In this document: in pieces, positions 17,002-25,638 of the stretch
How the letters are laid out: every line of letters begins with the position of its first letter
Position numbering within the stretch: the stretch's first letter is position 1
Assembly: GCA_023382655.1 (NCBI GenBank)
Contig: JAHDWK010000003.1
Coordinates: forward strand, 434,001-498,000
Direction: 5' to 3'
DNA length: 64,000 nucleotides
Source: Anaerolineae bacterium
Lineage (GTDB): Bacteria > Chloroflexota > Anaerolineae > Promineifilales > Promineifilaceae
Program-made: the position numbers and the translations under genes
The notes under the pieces: generated by a model
What the model was told of the DNA's origin: nothing
The model's database searches: none
The model's input: only the letters and a program-made list of their open reading frames with translations

Positions 17002-17756
17002 GCATCCTCAAGATTGAGTCTGTGCTGCCACAGCCGTTCACCGCCAACCATCGCCGCATGATGATGAATTTGCTGTTCCAGATCCACACGGCCGTTAAAA
17101 AACGTGCTGAGTTGGGAGGTGTAAGCGGCAATAGCCTCAATTTTAACGGCAATATCGGCAGCCGTCAGTGGGATGGTCTGGCTATGCCAGGCAGAGGGGG
17201 AGATCACGGCCGTTACGGCCTCTTGCTCTCGTGCATAAGGGTAATCTTCATAATAAAACAGGTTACGGCCAAAACAGTGTTCGGCCGCCTGGCGCACGAT
17301 CTGATGGTCTACATGGCTGCCTACTGCCAAAGGCGCAACCACCTTCTTACAGGCGGGCAGGGTAGCAAATTGTTCGGCCAGCGAGGTAACCAGTAATTGT
17401 TCTGCCGGGTGAATGCTGCCGGTAATTTGCTCCCAATTGGTGTAGAGGGCACGGCCGTTTTGATCCACCCGGTAAATACAATCCGGTATGTCCCCGTGCT
17501 GGTAGGCTGCCCGCAAAATGGCGCAGGCGTTAATGTCCTCGGCGCGGCGGGCGGTGACGGCGTCATGGGCTAACTGCCAACGGCCGTGTAGCTCCCGCGC
17601 ATACTCAGAAAACTCCACCACCGCCGGGTCGCCGGCCATAATAGTAACGATGAGGATATGCTGGCCGACGGCCGTTTGCTGCGCAATCTGTCCGCCACAA
17701 GACAAAGCAGCATCATCTAAATGAGGAGAAAGGTAGATGGCATCATAATCATACAT
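16998..17756 (-). CDS. PIG-L family N-acetylglucosaminyl deacetylase-like protein
   Basis: A 252-residue zinc-dependent deacetylase of the LmbE/PIG-L family, which removes acetyl groups from N-acetylglucosamine-type substrates. Metal ligands appear in SPHLDDAALSCGG near the N-terminus and in VGSHVDHQIV in the middle. ATG 17756 is used; upstream codons in frame to 17819 are made entirely of the gagattgg word repeat and give a meaningless leader. Its neighbours (moaC divergently, kinase operon downstream) do not indicate a pathway. Substrate unknown; a sugar conjugate or small thiol precursor is possible. Confidence 0.9.
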   Translation of the reverse strand: MYDYDAIYLSPHLDDAALSCGGQIAQQTAVGQHILIVTIMAGDPAVVEFSEYARELHGRWQLAHDAVTARRAEDINACAILRAAYQHGDIPDCIYRVDQNGRALYTNWEQITGSIHPAEQLLVTSLAEQFATLPACKKVVAPLAVGSHVDHQIVRQAAEHCFGRNLFYYEDYPYAREQEAVTAVISPSAWHSQTIPLTAADIAVKIEAIAAYTSQLSTFFNGRVDLEQQIHHHAAMVGGERLWQHRLNLEDA

Positions 17757-17757
17757 A

Positions 17758-17815
17758 ACGAGATTGGAGATTGGAGATTGGAGATTGGGTGATCTCCAAT
17801 CTTCCAATCTCATCT
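17758..17815. repeat. Intergenic word-repeat hairpin (gagattgg type)
   Basis: Four tandem GAGATTGG units are followed by complementary TCTCCAATCTTCCAATCTC, giving a long stem between divergent genes. The same word builds the hairpin at 35324-35358. Confidence 0.7.
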
Positions 17816-17818
17816 TCA

Positions 17819-17848
17819 TTGGCTTGCATGTTGGTAGCCAACTATAAT
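17819..17848 (+). promoter_or_regulatory. Promoter of moaC, predicting a leaderless transcript
   Basis: TTGGCT (17819-17824), 18 bp, and a perfect TATAAT (17843-17848) stand only 9 bp before the moaC ATG at 17858. Initiation 6-8 bp after the -10 would leave a leader of about zero to three nucleotides. No ribosome site is present, which fits. Confidence 0.6.
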
Positions 17849-17857
17849 ACGAAGCCT

Positions 17858-18337
17858 ATGTCTGAGCAATTAACGCATCTGGATGAACACGGCCGTGCCC
17901 GCATGGTAGATGTCGGCCATAAAGATGATACCGTGCGCGTGGCTACGGCGCGCGGCGTGATACACATGCAGCCGGAGACCTTGCAGCAAGTCATCGCCGG
18001 CAATATGAAAAAGGGCGACGTACTCACAGTGGCCGAACTGGCGGGTGTGATGGCCGCCAAACGCACCAGCGACTTGATCCCCCTATGCCACCCGCTCATG
18101 CTCAATCACATCTCCGTCACCTGCACGCCCAACCCGGCGCAAAGCTGTGTGGAGATTGAAGCCACCGTCCGCTTGACGGGTAAAACGGGTGTGGAGATGG
18201 AGGCATTGACGGCCGTGACCATCGCCGGCCTCACCATTTACGACATGGCGAAGGCCATAGACAAAGGCATGCGCCTGACCGATGTGCGCCTGGTACACAA
18301 GGAAGGCGGGAAAAGTGGAGAGTGGAGGGGTGAATAG
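17858..18337 (+). CDS. moaC: Cyclic pyranopterin monophosphate synthase MoaC
   Basis: A 159-residue enzyme of molybdenum cofactor synthesis that converts the MoaA product to cyclic pyranopterin monophosphate. Characteristic blocks are GRARMVDVGHKDDTVRVA, LIPLCHPLMLNHI, and GVEMEALTAVTIAGLTIYD followed by MAKAIDKGM and DVRLVHKEGGKSG. ATG 17858 gives the normal N-terminus; a longer frame from 17771 would run through the hairpin repeat. The last residues are encoded by the start of the next word repeat, so the C-terminal GEWRGE is probably decorative. It is followed 94 bp later by the MoaD-MoaE fusion. No moaA lies in the window. Confidence 0.97.
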   Translation: MSEQLTHLDEHGRARMVDVGHKDDTVRVATARGVIHMQPETLQQVIAGNMKKGDVLTVAELAGVMAAKRTSDLIPLCHPLMLNHISVTCTPNPAQSCVEIEATVRLTGKTGVEMEALTAVTIAGLTIYDMAKAIDKGMRLTDVRLVHKEGGKSGEWRGE

Positions 18338-18421
18338 TGAGCAGTAAGCGGTGAGCAGTGAACAGTTTTATTGCTCACTGCTCACCGCTTACTGCCCACT
18401 GCTCACTGCTCACTGCTCACT
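18336..18421. repeat. Intergenic word-repeat hairpin (gtgagcagt type)
   Basis: GTGAGCAGTAAGCGGTGAGCAG-like words on the left are matched by CTGCTCACCGCTTACTGC and further tandem CACTGCTCACTG units on the right. It fills the moaC to moaDE spacer. The tandem tail on the right arm is longer than the left arm can pair with. Confidence 0.7.
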
Positions 18422-18431
18422 GATTTTCAGT

Positions 18432-19151
18432 ATGGAACTCAACATTCGATTATTTGCTACCCTCAAAGACCGTGCCGGGCAGGGGCACATTCTGGTGAGC
18501 CTGGACGAACCGGCGACGGTGCAGACCGTGTTGGCGGCGATTGTGACGCAGTATCCGGCATTGGCCACGGCCGTGGCCAGTTCCATTGTCTCGGTGAATA
18601 AGGCGTTTGCGGGGGAGGATACGGCCGTGCAGCCCGGCGACGAAATCGCCATCTTCCCCCCCGTCAGTGGCGGGCAATTTCCCTATCCCACTTACTTCGC
18701 TATTACGACGACGGCCGTAGACATCAACGCCATCCACCAACACCTCACCACTCCTGAAGTCGGCGCAATCATCAGCTTCACCGGCTCCGTACGCGGCCAG
18801 ACCAGCCGCCAGGGGTTGCCCGATGAAACCGTCCATCTGGAATACGAAGCCTACGAAGCCATGGCCGAACAAAAAATGGCCCAAATCGCCCAGGAAATTT
18901 GGGCGCGCTGGCCTCTCGTCAAGGGCATCGCCATCGTCCAGCGCATCGGCGCGCTGCAAGTGGGCGACATGACCACCTTTGTCGCCTGTGCCGCCGCCCA
19001 CCGCGACCAGGGCGCCTTTGACGCTGCCCGCTACGGCATTGACCGCCTGAAAGAAATTGTGCCTGTCTGGAAAAAAGAAGTAGGGCCAGATAAAAGTGTA
19101 TGGATAGAAGGTCATTACCATCCCACTGAGCAGGATAATATAAGCCCGTAA
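18432..19151 (+). CDS. MoaD-MoaE fusion (molybdopterin synthase, both subunits)
   Basis: A 239-residue fusion of the small and large subunits of molybdopterin synthase, which puts the dithiolene sulfurs into precursor Z. Residues 1-78 are MoaD (NIRLFATLKDRAG...GDEIAIFPPVSGG). Residues 84-239 are MoaE with FTGSVRGQT, LEYEAYEAMAEQKM, RIGALQVGD and the active-site IDRLKEIVPVWKKE lysines. The MoaD Gly-Gly tail, normally the free C-terminus that carries sulfur, is internal here. In the related MoaX proteins of Mycobacterium and Deinococcus the fusion is cleaved after this Gly-Gly; the same probably holds. ATG 18432 excludes repeat-derived codons upstream. Confidence 0.95.
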   Translation: MELNIRLFATLKDRAGQGHILVSLDEPATVQTVLAAIVTQYPALATAVASSIVSVNKAFAGEDTAVQPGDEIAIFPPVSGGQFPYPTYFAITTTAVDINAIHQHLTTPEVGAIISFTGSVRGQTSRQGLPDETVHLEYEAYEAMAEQKMAQIAQEIWARWPLVKGIAIVQRIGALQVGDMTTFVACAAAHRDQGAFDAARYGIDRLKEIVPVWKKEVGPDKSVWIEGHYHPTEQDNISP

Positions 19152-19212
19152 TCCGTAATCCGAAGCCCGTAAACCAATTACGGGTCACGGATTACGGGTC
19201 ACGGATTACGAA
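19150..19212. repeat. Intergenic word-repeat hairpin (ccgtaatcc type)
   Basis: CCGTAATCCGTAATCC words face GGATTACGGGTCACGGATTACG words across the moaDE to fabF spacer, overlapping the moaDE stop. It is the same word family as 1362-1420. Confidence 0.65.
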
Positions 19213-19227
19213 AAACCGGAGAGTTCT

Positions 19228-20484
19228 ATGGAACACGAAAACACACACCGCCGCCACCGTGTAGTCATTACCGGCCTGGGGTCCATCAACGCCCTGGGGC
19301 ACAGTGCCGAAAGCACCTGGACGGCGGCGTTGGCTGGCCGCTCCGGTATTGGCCCCCTCACTTTATTAGACCCTAACGATCATACCGCCCGCGTTATCTG
19401 TGAAGTGAAAGATTTCGATCCTGACGTGTATATGGATCGCAAAGAAGCCCGCCGCCGCGACCGTTACCAGCAGTTGGCGACGGTGGCTGCTCACGAAGCC
19501 CTTACCCAATCTCAACTCCCCATCACCGAAGAGAACAGCCATCGCATAGGCATCATCTTGGGCACCGGCGTGGGCGGTATCCGCACCCTGGTAGAACAGG
19601 GCAAAATATTCGTGGAAAAGGGGCTGCGCCGGGTGACGCCGTTTGCCATTACCATGATCATGCCCAACGGTGCGGCCGGCATGTTAGCTATTGATTATGG
19701 CATTCATGGCCCCTCTACTACTATTACCTCTGCCTGCGCTTCGGCCAGCGACGCCATCGGCCATGCCTTCCAGGCCATTCGTTCCGGCGATATTGACGCC
19801 GCTCTCACCGGCGGCAGCGAATCCATCATGGCCACGGTGGCTCTCGCCGGTTTTGAGCGGGCCGGCGCTACCTCCACCAAAAGCAGCGCCACCCCACAAC
19901 CCTTTGACAAAAACCGGGATGGCCTGGTGGTAGGTGAAGGCGCAGCCATGCTGGTGCTAGAAAGCCTGGATAATGCCCTGGCGCGCGGTGCGCAAATTCT
20001 GGCCGAAATTGTCGGTTATGGTCAGACGACGGATGCTTTCCACATTACGGCGCCTTCGGAAGGTGGCTCTGGGGCAGCCCGTGCCATGCGCATTGCCCTG
20101 AAAGAGGCTCGTTTACGGCCAGAGGATGTGGATTATGTGAGCGCTCACGGTACGGCTACAGAATTGAACGACGCCAACGAAACGGCCGCAATCAAAGCCG
20201 CCCTCGGTGAACATGCCTACAGCATCGGCGTCAGCTCCACCAAATCTATGACCGGGCACTGTATGGGCGGCACAGGCGCCATGGAAAGTGTATTCTGCGT
20301 GCAGGCCATTCGAGACCAGATAATCCCACCGACTATCAACTACGAGATGCCAGACCCGGCCTGTGATTTGGATTATGTGCCTAATGTGGCCCGCCCGACC
20401 AGGGTGAACGTATGTATGAACAATGCGTTTGGTTTTGGTGGGCACAACGCCGTTTTGCTGTTCAAGAAGTACGAGCATGAATGA
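19228..20484 (+). CDS. fabF: Beta-ketoacyl-ACP synthase II (FabF)
   Basis: A 418-residue condensing enzyme of fatty acid synthesis; it joins malonyl-ACP to the growing acyl chain. The catalytic triad is visible: Cys170 in ITSACASASDAIG, His in YVSAHGTATELND and His in STKSMTGHCMGG, with the C-terminal NNAFGFGGHNA loop. CGGAGAG lies about 8 nt before ATG 19228. It overlaps the following RNase III gene by 8 bp. Unusually for this window the gene has no ACGGCCGT octamer. No acyl carrier protein gene lies next to it, although an acpP-fabF-rnc order is common in other bacteria. Confidence 0.97.
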   Translation: MEHENTHRRHRVVITGLGSINALGHSAESTWTAALAGRSGIGPLTLLDPNDHTARVICEVKDFDPDVYMDRKEARRRDRYQQLATVAAHEALTQSQLPITEENSHRIGIILGTGVGGIRTLVEQGKIFVEKGLRRVTPFAITMIMPNGAAGMLAIDYGIHGPSTTITSACASASDAIGHAFQAIRSGDIDAALTGGSESIMATVALAGFERAGATSTKSSATPQPFDKNRDGLVVGEGAAMLVLESLDNALARGAQILAEIVGYGQTTDAFHITAPSEGGSGAARAMRIALKEARLRPEDVDYVSAHGTATELNDANETAAIKAALGEHAYSIGVSSTKSMTGHCMGGTGAMESVFCVQAIRDQIIPPTINYEMPDPACDLDYVPNVARPTRVNVCMNNAFGFGGHNAVLLFKKYEHE

Positions 20485-21196
20485 TGTAGTGGATGAGTTG
20501 GTGCTGTTGGAAGAAAAGTTGGGGGTGCAGTTTAATGATTACTCCCTGTTGACCCGCGCTTTGACGCATCGTTCCTTTTTGAATGAACGGCCAGAAGCGT
20601 CGCTGGAAGATAATGAACGGCTGGAATTTTTGGGGGATGCGGTGTTAGATTTTGTGGTGGGCGCTTACCTGTACCACCATTACCCGGAGATGGATGAGGG
20701 CGAGTTGACCAGTTTGCGGGCGGCGCTGGTGCAGGCAAAGTCGTTGGCTGCCTTTGCCCGCGAGTTGGATTTGGGCCACTTCTTGCGTCTGGGCTATGGC
20801 GAGGCGGAAAATGGCGGAAGGGAGCGCATACCCATTTTATGCGCGACGTTTGAGGCGGTGATTGGCGCTGTATACCTGGATCAGGGTTTAGCGCCGGTAG
20901 AGAAGCTGGTGGCCCGGTTTATCAGCCCGGCGCTGGTGGAGATTATCGCTTCATCTTTACATAAAGATGCGAAGAGCGAGTTTCAGGTGTGGGCGCAGGC
21001 GCGGTATAACATTACGCCGCGTTATGATGTGGTCGAGACCAGTGGGCCGGACCATGCCAAGATGTTTACAGTGGTGGTGCGGGTGGGAGATGCGGTGTGG
21101 GGGCAGGGCGACGGCCGTAGTAAACAAAGCGCCGCCCAGGAAGCGGCTATTCAGGCGATGGCAAAGGTCAAAGAACTGGATGAATCAGAGGAATAG
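20477..21196 (+). CDS. rnc: Ribonuclease III
   Basis: A 239-residue double-strand-specific endoribonuclease that processes rRNA precursors and structured mRNAs. Residues 1-150 form the RNase III domain with the signature NERLEFLGDAVLD (metal ligands Glu and Asp) and the second metal site FEAVIGAVYLD. The C-terminal double-stranded RNA binding domain covers about 163-232 (DAKSEFQVWAQ...GRSKQSAAQEAAIQAM). ATG 20477 inside the fabF end gives the standard N-terminus and an 8-bp overlap. The gene in turn overlaps the next reading frame by 17 bp, so the three genes are translated in series. Confidence 0.97.
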   Translation: MNDVVDELVLLEEKLGVQFNDYSLLTRALTHRSFLNERPEASLEDNERLEFLGDAVLDFVVGAYLYHHYPEMDEGELTSLRAALVQAKSLAAFARELDLGHFLRLGYGEAENGGRERIPILCATFEAVIGAVYLDQGLAPVEKLVARFISPALVEIIASSLHKDAKSEFQVWAQARYNITPRYDVVETSGPDHAKMFTVVVRVGDAVWGQGDGRSKQSAAQEAAIQAMAKVKELDESEE

Positions 21197-22025
21197 TCTA
21201 CGCCTGCTGATTACGGGTGGCGGTAGCTATTTGGGGCAGCATCTCACGCCGCTGGCTACGGCCGTATACAATACCCGCTACACCTATTTCCAGCATGATC
21301 CCCGGCACAGTGGTCAGTGTGAACGGCTCGATGTACGGGATGAGATGGCCGTACACCGTCTCGTCGCCGACTTTCAGCCTGACGTGATCATCCATACGGC
21401 CGGCAGCAACCGGGGCGAGGATATGGAAGCCGTGATTCGTCTAGGGGCCAGACATGTGACCCAGGCGGCCGAGATGGTCAATGCCCGGCTCATCCACCTC
21501 TCTTCTGATGTGGTCTTCCGCGGAGACGCGGCGCCGTATGCGGAAACGGCCGTGCCTACGCCCATCAACGCTTACGGCCGGGCCAAAGCCGACGCCGAGA
21601 CCATTGTGCAAACCCACGCTAATCATGTCATCATCCGTACCTCCCTCATTTACGGTCTGGCGATGATGGACCACAGCACCGCCTGGATGGCCCAGGCGTT
21701 ACGCACCGGGCAACCCGTGACCCTGTTTAATGACCAGATACGCAACCCGGTCTGGGTAAACAGCCTCAGCCAGGCCTGCCTGGAACTGGCGCAGCACACG
21801 TTCACGGGCATCATCCATGTGGCCGGCCGCCAGGTGATGAGCCGGGCTGATTTTGGCCTGAAGATGTTGGATTATTGGGGCATCCAGGAACGTGGTTCAT
21901 TAACCATTGGCCCTACCAATGCTGACGCCTGGTCACTCAATTGTGAGTTAGATTTGCGGCTGGCAACGGCCGTGTTAAACACTTCCCTTCCCGGTGTAGA
22001 TGAACTGTTGCCGATGGTCGGGTAA
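21180..22025 (+). CDS. RmlD-like NAD(P)-dependent sugar reductase
   Basis: A 281-residue extended short-chain dehydrogenase resembling dTDP-4-dehydrorhamnose reductase. It begins with the nucleotide-binding LLITGGGSYLGQHL, has the RLDVRDEMAV strand, LIHLSSDVVFRGDAAPY and the catalytic INAYGRAKADAE (Tyr-x3-Lys). The ATG at 21180 lies inside the RNase III gene; a frame extending back to 20967 is ignored because it only reads through rnc. RmlB or RmlA are not next to it, so the substrate is uncertain; a nucleotide-sugar or other keto substrate is plausible. A short gap of about 70 bp separates its stop from the sigma gene promoter. Confidence 0.85.
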   Translation: MNQRNSLRLLITGGGSYLGQHLTPLATAVYNTRYTYFQHDPRHSGQCERLDVRDEMAVHRLVADFQPDVIIHTAGSNRGEDMEAVIRLGARHVTQAAEMVNARLIHLSSDVVFRGDAAPYAETAVPTPINAYGRAKADAETIVQTHANHVIIRTSLIYGLAMMDHSTAWMAQALRTGQPVTLFNDQIRNPVWVNSLSQACLELAQHTFTGIIHVAGRQVMSRADFGLKMLDYWGIQERGSLTIGPTNADAWSLNCELDLRLATAVLNTSLPGVDELLPMVG

Positions 22026-22097
22026 CGGCCGTTTCGCTACTCTAAGAGCTTGCCTCAATTCCGCCTGAAGCCCCTCGTCTCTGCTTTGTTTCCCCCC

Positions 22098-22127
22098 TTG
22101 ACTTTGCGCTTGCGAATATGCTAGACT
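22098..22127 (+). promoter_or_regulatory. Promoter of the primary sigma factor gene (TTGACT - 18 bp - TAGACT)
   Basis: TTGACT (22098-22103) and TAGACT (22122-22127) are 18 bp apart; the leader to ATG 22210 would be about 75 nt. The same TTGAC/TAGACT pairing is seen at 4091-4119. Confidence 0.65.
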
Positions 22128-22209
22128 GCCCCGCAGTGTAAGGAAGAGGACGATTTGGGTGAGCGTTACACCCCACCAACAAAAATTCTGGGAAGAAAGG
22201 GTTTAATAT

Positions 22210-23457
22210 ATGAGCGATATGCAAGATCCATTTGAGGAGATGGACGTAGTTAGTGTTCTGCTTGCAGAGGGGATAGAACAAGGGTATCTGACATATGATC
22301 AAATAATGGAAGCACTGCCGGAAGTTGAGGATAATCTCCAATTGCTGGAAACAGTTATGGAAGAAGCACAGGCAGCGGGAGTGCCAATTTATGAGAGCGA
22401 AGATGAAATAGATGCACCGCCAATATCCTTAAACGGGACTGGAGCCGAAGAACTAGACGACGACATCTTAGAAAGTTTTAGTTTTGTTGCCGGTGAGATG
22501 AACGATACATCTCATTCTGCACCGTTATTTGACTTGAGCAATGTACCCATTGATGACTCGGTAGGGCTGTATTTCCGGGAAATGGGGCAACAAGGGCTGC
22601 TTTCCGCCGAGGAAGAAGTGCAGTTAGCCATGGAGATAGAAGCTGGCCGCGCTGCCGACCGCAAACTGCACAAAGAAACAGACACTCTCAGTGATGATGA
22701 AATTGACCACCTGGTGAACATTTGCGAGGTGGGTGACGCGGCGCGCGCCCACCTGATTCGCGCCAACACCCGCCTGGTGGTAAGCATTGCTAAAAAATAC
22801 CGGGGCCGTGGCCTGCAATTTTTGGACTTGATTCAAGAAGGCAATGTGGGCCTGATGAAAGCGGTGGAAAAATATGACTACCGGCGCGGCAACCGCTTCA
22901 GCACCTATGCCACCTGGTGGATTCGGCAGGCGGTGACGCGGGCGTTAGCCAATCACGGCCGTACCATCCGCATCCCCGCGCATCTGGGTGGCCGCATCAG
23001 CAAGCTGTATCAAATTGCCCAAGAGTTGGAACAGGAGTACGGCCGTCAGCCTACTGCTGAAGAGATCGCCGAACACATGGAACTGCCGGCCGACCGGGTG
23101 CGCTGGATGCTGCGCACCAGCCGCCAACCCGTCCACCTGGAACGCCCCGTTGGGGATGAATCCGACGCCGAACTGGGTGACTTCATTGAAGACGTAGACG
23201 CGCCGCCACCGGCCGAAACGGTTGCTTCCAAGATGCTGACCGAAGAGTTGGGCGAGATTTTGGATCAACTGACGCCGCGCGAAGCCCGCATCCTGCGCCT
23301 GCGTTATGGCTTGCAAGATGGTGAATCCCGCACCCTCAAAGAGGTGGGCGAGATGTTTGGCCTCTCCCGCGAGCGCATCCGCCAGCTGGAAAAAGAGGCG
23401 CTGCGCAAACTGCGCCACCCCAATTTTGCCGGGCATCTGCGCCAGTATTTGAATTGA
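22210..23457 (+). CDS. sigA: Primary RNA polymerase sigma factor (SigA/RpoD)
   Basis: A 415-residue sigma-70 of group 1 type that directs core polymerase to housekeeping promoters. Region 1.1 is seen in the acidic N-terminus ([25 protein letters not shown]), region 1.2 in [22 protein letters not shown], and region 2 in [20 protein letters not shown], then [20 protein letters not shown] with the -10 reading residues. Region 3 follows, and region 4 is seen in [22 protein letters not shown], which reads the -35. AGAAAGG lies about 8 nt before ATG 22210. It ends at a strong terminator. The N-terminal 100 residues are richer in A/T codons than the rest. Confidence 0.97.
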   Translation: MSDMQDPFEEMDVVSVLLAEGIEQGYLTYDQIMEALPEVEDNLQLLETVMEEAQAAGVPIYESEDEIDAPPISLNGTGAEELDDDILESFSFVAGEMNDTSHSAPLFDLSNVPIDDSVGLYFREMGQQGLLSAEEEVQLAMEIEAGRAADRKLHKETDTLSDDEIDHLVNICEVGDAARAHLIRANTRLVVSIAKKYRGRGLQFLDLIQEGNVGLMKAVEKYDYRRGNRFSTYATWWIRQAVTRALANHGRTIRIPAHLGGRISKLYQIAQELEQEYGRQPTAEEIAEHMELPADRVRWMLRTSRQPVHLERPVGDESDAELGDFIEDVDAPPPAETVASKMLTEELGEILDQLTPREARILRLRYGLQDGESRTLKEVGEMFGLSRERIRQLEKEALRKLRHPNFAGHLRQYLN

Positions 23458-23465
23458 CAATTTAG

Positions 23466-23497
23466 AAATCGGATTTTTTGGAAAAAATCCGATTTTT
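23466..23497 (+). terminator. Rho-independent-like terminator after the sigma gene
   Basis: AAATCGGATTTTTT - gg - AAAAAATCCGATTT is a perfect 14-bp stem with a 2-nt loop, 8 bp after the sigma stop, followed by TT. Confidence 0.7.
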
Positions 23498-23512
23498 CCA
23501 AAAAGCACCATC

Positions 23513-23551
23513 AGACCCGAAGGGTTTCCCAAACCCTTCGGGTCTTTTTTT
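23513..23551 (+). terminator. Terminator hairpin, AGACCYGA family copy 3
   Basis: AGACCCGAAGGGTTT - ccc - AAACCCTTCGGGTCT is a perfect 15-bp stem with a 3-nt loop followed by a run of seven T. This copy is a textbook intrinsic terminator on the plus strand, which supports a terminator role for the whole family. Confidence 0.8.
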
Positions 23552-23554
23552 GAG

Positions 23555-23560
23555 TATAAT
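23555..23560 (+). promoter_or_regulatory. Isolated TATAAT just before the ABC-F gene
   Basis: A perfect TATAAT ends 8 bp before ATG 23569, with no ribosome site and no good -35 because the terminator stem occupies that place. If used it would make a nearly leaderless mRNA. Confidence 0.4.
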
Positions 23561-23568
23561 CCCCCCTC

Positions 23569-25638
23569 ATGGCAATTCTTAGTGTAAACCATATCGGCCA
23601 GTCGTTTGGCGACTTTGACGTGTTCAGCGGCGTCAGTGGTAGTATTCCCCACGAGGGCAAAGTAGGGCTGGTTGGCCCCAACGGTGTCGGCAAGACCACC
23701 TTGCTGCTCATCCTGGCCCGGTTGAGCCAGCCGTCGGCGGGCAGCGTTCACATTGCCAGGGGCACGCGGTTGGGCTATTTGCCGCAGGAAGCGTCACAAG
23801 CCTTTGCCGGGCATGACAACACGGTGTATGAAGAACTGCTCACCGTCTTTGCCGCCTTGCGTACTGACGAAACCCGGCTGCGCCAGATGGAACAGCAAAT
23901 GGCCGACGGCGACCATTCGCCAGAGTTGTTGGCCGAATACAGCCAGTTGCAGGTGCAGTTTGAAGCGGCCGGGGGGTATGAGTACGATTTGCGCCTCAAA
24001 CAAGTGTTGACCGGCCTGGGATTTGCGCAAACGGAATGGCAAATGCCGCTGGCGCACCTGAGCGGCGGGCAGAAAACGCGGCTGCTGCTGGGACGGCTGC
24101 TGCTGGAACAGCCCGATTTGCTCATTATGGACGAGCCAACCAACCATCTGGACGTGCAGGCGGTGGAGTGGCTGGAAGGGACGCTGAAATTGTGGCCCGG
24201 CGCGCTACTGATTGTCAGCCATGACCGCTATTTTCTGGACAACGTGGTGAACACCATCTGGGAGATGAGCCGCACCGGGATGCAGCATTATCGCGGCAAT
24301 TATTCGGCGTATGTGCAGCAGCGCCAGGCGCGCTGGGAAAAGCAGTTGCAAAATTACGCCGACTTTCGCCAGCACATTGAGAAGGAAATGGATTACATCC
24401 GGCGTAACATCGCCGGGCAGCGCACACAAATGGCGCAGGGCAAACTGAGCCGGTTGGCGCGAGAGGTAGCCGCGTACCGGGCCGGGGGTCTGGCGGCGAT
24501 TGGCGCGTTGCAAAGTAAGGGGTGGATGCAGCTCACCCATGAACTGGATTTGGGCCGGATAGCGACGACGGTGAGTGAGTTGCAGCAGCAGATTGGTGAG
24601 TTGGAGGCGCCGCAACGGCCGTCTTACCTGCATATGCATCTAAAACCCAGCCATCGCAGCGGGGAACTGGTCTTGCGTACCAAAGGGCTGGCCGTAGGCT
24701 ACCCCGGCACACTGTTGTTTGAGGCCGATGATATTGAGCTGCACCGGCAGGAGATAGCGGCGCTCATTGGCCCCAATGGGTCGGGAAAGTCTACCTTTTT
24801 GAAGACGATTTTGGAGCAATTGCCGCCACTAGCCGGGGAGATCAAGCTGGGGGCCAGCCTGAGTCTAGCCTATTTTGCCCAGGCGCATGAGACACTGCAC
24901 CCGGAAAATTCGGTGCTAGACGAACTGCTGAACCGGGAAAACATCCCCATCAGCGAGGCGCGGAATTACCTGGCGCTTTTTTTGTTCCGGGGGGATGATG
25001 TGTATAAACGGGTGAGTATGCTCAGCGGCGGCGAACGGGGGCGGCTGTCGTTGGCGCTGCTGGCGCGGGAGCAGGCGAACTTTCTGCTGCTGGACGAACC
25101 GACCAACCATCTGGACATCCCGGCGCAGGAGACGCTGCAAGAGGCGATGGCGCAGTATGGCGGCACGATTTTGATGGTGTCGCATGACCGGTATCTGGTG
25201 GACAGGTTGGCGACGCAGGTGTGGGAGGTGGGCATCGGGGATGCTGCGGGCAGCGCAGACGCTGCAGAGGGCGGAGACGCTGCGGGCCGTCTGCGCGTCT
25301 ACCCCGGCAATTATCAGGCATATCTGGCGGCGCGGCAGCGGGAGAAGGAGGCGGCTAAAGAGGCGGCAGCCACAGCGCCGCCACAGATTGAGACTGCTTC
25401 TCCGCAAAATGGGGTCGCCTTAAGCAAAAACGAACAGCGCCGCCTGGAAGAAATGGTAACAATGCTGGAACGCCATATTGAAATGGCGGAACAGGAGTTG
25501 CAGCGAACCGTCTCTGCCTTACAAGAGGCGACAGAAGCCCAATCTTTTGATAAGATACAAAGCCTGAGCGCCGCTTATGCTGAGGCCGAGAACAACTTGA
25601 ATACGCTGCTGGCGCAGTGGGAGAAGTTACATGAATAA
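23569..25638 (+). CDS. ABC-F family ATPase (duplicated ATP-binding domains)
   Basis: A 689-residue soluble protein with two ABC ATPase domains and no membrane part, as in ABC-F factors that act on the ribosome. First domain: GPNGVGKTTLLLIL, LSGGQKTRLLLGRLL and LLIMDEPTNHLD. Second: GPNGSGKSTFLKTIL, MLSGGERGRLSLALL and FLLLDEPTNHLD. A helical linker lies between them, and the C-terminal 80 residues form a coiled coil (QRRLEEMVTMLERHIEMAEQEL). An Ala/Gly/Asp-rich insertion near residues 560-575 (GDAAGSADAAEGGDAAG) is encoded by short tandem repeats. It overlaps the CoaE gene by 8 bp. It may serve translation or antibiotic protection; which one is not decided by sequence. Confidence 0.93.
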   Translation: MAILSVNHIGQSFGDFDVFSGVSGSIPHEGKVGLVGPNGVGKTTLLLILARLSQPSAGSVHIARGTRLGYLPQEASQAFAGHDNTVYEELLTVFAALRTDETRLRQMEQQMADGDHSPELLAEYSQLQVQFEAAGGYEYDLRLKQVLTGLGFAQTEWQMPLAHLSGGQKTRLLLGRLLLEQPDLLIMDEPTNHLDVQAVEWLEGTLKLWPGALLIVSHDRYFLDNVVNTIWEMSRTGMQHYRGNYSAYVQQRQARWEKQLQNYADFRQHIEKEMDYIRRNIAGQRTQMAQGKLSRLAREVAAYRAGGLAAIGALQSKGWMQLTHELDLGRIATTVSELQQQIGELEAPQRPSYLHMHLKPSHRSGELVLRTKGLAVGYPGTLLFEADDIELHRQEIAALIGPNGSGKSTFLKTILEQLPPLAGEIKLGASLSLAYFAQAHETLHPENSVLDELLNRENIPISEARNYLALFLFRGDDVYKRVSMLSGGERGRLSLALLAREQANFLLLDEPTNHLDIPAQETLQEAMAQYGGTILMVSHDRYLVDRLATQVWEVGIGDAAGSADAAEGGDAAGRLRVYPGNYQAYLAARQREKEAAKEAAATAPPQIETASPQNGVALSKNEQRRLEEMVTMLERHIEMAEQELQRTVSALQEATEAQSFDKIQSLSAAYAEAENNLNTLLAQWEKLHE

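Noticed and set aside
18336..18421. Tandem cactgctcactg units resembling a CRISPR or VNTR array
   Set aside because: The units are adjacent with no unique spacers, and the block folds with complementary words on its left; it is a word-repeat hairpin. No cas gene lies near.
22026..22209. Leader of the primary sigma gene as a possible riboswitch
   Set aside because: No conserved riboswitch core could be recognised; a plain promoter with a 75-nt leader explains the spacer.
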